This document shows positions 4,907 to 6,327 of a DNA stretch of 6,327 bases, piece after piece (positions within the stretch are counted from its first letter, which is position 1; the number at the start of each line of letters is the position of its first letter). Made by a program: the position numbers and the translations under genes. The notes beneath the pieces were generated by a model that was not told where the DNA came from, ran no database searches, and was given only the letters and a program-made list of their open reading frames with translations. This stretch comes from Bacilli bacterium. Lineage in GTDB: Bacteria; Bacillota_I; Bacilli_A; RF39; UBA660. The DNA lies in NCBI GenBank assembly GCA_022801735.1, contig JAAWSW010000068.1, forward strand, positions 1 to 6,327. The letters are read 5' to 3'.

Positions 4907-6327
4907 GCTATATTATTATAGAAATAAAAAGGAATTTGACAAATTTTATCAAGAAAATAATCAAGAAATTTTAATATTTGAATTTATTGAGTCGAAAAAA
5001 GTAATTGAAGAGGGAACTCAAAATATTATTGATATAACAAATATGGTAGCTTTTGTTGATACGAATCAAGCAAATATATATTCTGCATTAATTAATTTAC
5101 AAAATCTGAATGATGAAACTCAAATAATTATTAATAAAGATTGGTATGAAAAAGCACTTTATTTCTTTCCAACAATTTTTGATGAAGCAGTACCATTATT
5201 TGATGCTGAATCTAGTAATAAAATATGTTTAAATTCATTTAGAAGAGATATATTTTATTATAATGATAATCAATATGATGATTTATTAAAATATACTGAA
5301 CAACATAAAATTGTACTAACTAATTTTGTAACTTTGCAAACATATAGTAATAATGATAATAAAATATTATTGGATATATCTAGTACTATAGCGGCCATTG
5401 AAGGTGCTTCCCATATAATTTATATGCTAGAACAATTTTTTCTTTCAATTGGAGAAAATATAATTATTATAGTTAATTATAATAAATTAGAAAAAGTAAA
5501 GGATATATTAAGATTATCATTTAAAGATTATAAAAGTATTTCTGAATTATATCCTGATATTTCTCATAATCTATATCAAACAGAAAATTTGGATGACCCT
5601 ATTAGAATAATTGACTTAGATAAAAGAAAAATTGATGTCCTTTTTGAAAATATTAATAACAATTTAATAGGGCATCAAGATTTTAAATCTAATTTAGTCT
5701 CCCAATTAAAAAAATTTTTAACTTTAAATAAAATTGGTGAACGAAAAATTTTTTCAATGTTTTTGCTAGGAAAACCAGGCCTTGGGAAAACAGAAATAGG
5801 AAAAATTATTAGCAAAACAATTAATCCTGATTCTAAAATTATAAAGATTAATTTTGGTAATTACTCAAGTCAAGATGCTTTAAATAGTTTAATTGGTAGT
5901 CCCGCAGGGTATATAGGATGCGAAGGTGGAGAATTGGGTAAGAAAGTTCATTCTAATAAAGTTGGTGTAATAATTTGCGATGAATTTGAAAAAGCGGATT
6001 CAGAAATTAAGAATTTTTTTCTTGAATTATTAGAAGATGGCAGGTTTACTGATTCTCTGAGTAGAGAATATGATTTAAATGGTTATGTAATAATCTTTAC
6101 TTCTAATATAAAAGATGAAAATGAATTTAAAAATAAAATGTCACCAGAGTTTGAATCTAGAATTAATTTAATTTGCGAGTTTATTCCATTAACAGAAGAA
6201 GAAAAAACGAAATATGTTAATTTTCAGATAAATCATTGTATAGAAAAAATGGAAAAAGAAGGAATAGATATAAAATTTAAATTAGAAGATATAAATGTAA
6301 TATATAATGTATCTATATTGTATATTT
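4896..6327 (+). CDS. ClpA/ClpB D2-type AAA+ ATPase with a novel N-terminal region (partial)
   Basis: The gene starts at ATG 4896 behind GGGGG (4884-4888) and is open to the window edge (477 codons seen; C-terminus missing). Residues 1-265 are unrecognised and have no Clp N-domain repeats or D1 motifs. From about 265 (LIGHQDFKSNLVSQL, like the Clp IGQ-x-x-A entry) it is a Clp/HSP100 AAA+ module. Seen are Walker A GKPGLGKT (292-299), pore loop GYIG (338-341, Tyr339) after IGSP, Walker B with the catalytic pair Asp362-Glu363 in CDEFEKAD, the LLEDGRFTD segment, sensor 1 Asn404 in FTSN, and arginine finger Arg422 in FESRIN. All catalytic residues are present, so it should form an ATP-driven ring that threads protein or remodels a partner. 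With one ring and a private N-domain it is not housekeeping ClpB or ClpC. It overlaps the upstream gene by 11 bases, so that product is its likely partner or adaptor. A role in defence or protein quality control is inference. Confidence 0.88.
   Translation, partial: MRNKLYYYRNKKEFDKFYQENNQEILIFEFIESKKVIEEGTQNIIDITNMVAFVDTNQANIYSALINLQNLNDETQIIINKDWYEKALYFFPTIFDEAVPLFDAESSNKICLNSFRRDIFYYNDNQYDDLLKYTEQHKIVLTNFVTLQTYSNNDNKILLDISSTIAAIEGASHIIYMLEQFFLSIGENIIIIVNYNKLEKVKDILRLSFKDYKSISELYPDISHNLYQTENLDDPIRIIDLDKRKIDVLFENINNNLIGHQDFKSNLVSQLKKFLTLNKIGERKIFSMFLLGKPGLGKTEIGKIISKTINPDSKIIKINFGNYSSQDALNSLIGSPAGYIGCEGGELGKKVHSNKVGVIICDEFEKADSEIKNFFLELLEDGRFTDSLSREYDLNGYVIIFTSNIKDENEFKNKMSPEFESRINLICEFIPLTEEEKTKYVNFQINHCIEKMEKEGIDIKFKLEDINVIYNVSILYI

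Noticed and set aside
1..6327. CRISPR array, tRNA, rRNA, insertion sequence or transposase
   Set aside because: I saw no regularly spaced repeats, no tRNA-like cloverleaf, no rRNA sequence, and no transposase or integrase motifs.

Overview
The window is very AT-rich with A/T-ending codons, strong Shine-Dalgarno sites (GAGGAGG, GGGGG), near-consensus sigma-A type promoters and compact intrinsic terminators. This suggests a low-GC Bacillota (Firmicutes) genome. All reading frames are consistent with the standard bacterial code: Trp is TGG and no in-frame TGA has to be read through. I cannot name a genus.

Layout. Positions 1-125 hold a possible leftward promoter at the window edge and two stacked hairpins, the second an A/T-flanked intrinsic terminator that can work in both directions. 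Positions 139-402 hold a decayed remnant of a DUF1016-family (YhcG/PDDEXK-type) gene, with a TAG stop, a frameshift and a TGA where the family has Gly. I see nothing convincing in 403-486. Positions 487-637 hold a self-contained leftward small-RNA unit (promoter, about 100 nt RNA, terminator). recG (678-2660) is the only clear housekeeping gene. Positions 2661-2914 hold a rightward small-RNA unit (promoter, about 95 nt RNA, terminator) and then a separate strong promoter for a DUF3800 gene (2963-3808). Positions 3811-3921 hold a third, leftward small-RNA unit whose -35 box overlaps a rightward -35 candidate. That rightward promoter would drive a two-gene operon: a DUF6414-like protein (3980-4906), then an overlapping ClpA/ClpB-D2-type AAA+ ATPase that runs off the right edge (4896 onward).

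How it may fit together. recG looks like resident sequence carrying mostly ATT isoleucine codons. The genes to its right use visibly more ATA and, with the broken DUF1016 gene on the left, look like an accessory island next to recG. DUF3800, DUF6414-like and stand-alone Clp-type ATPases are poorly characterised families, and their clustering suggests, but does not prove, a defence or stress role. The most notable content is non-coding: three compact small-RNA genes in the spacers. In two of them, G-U wobble pairs hold stems together only in the leftward transcript, which argues for real structured RNAs on that strand.
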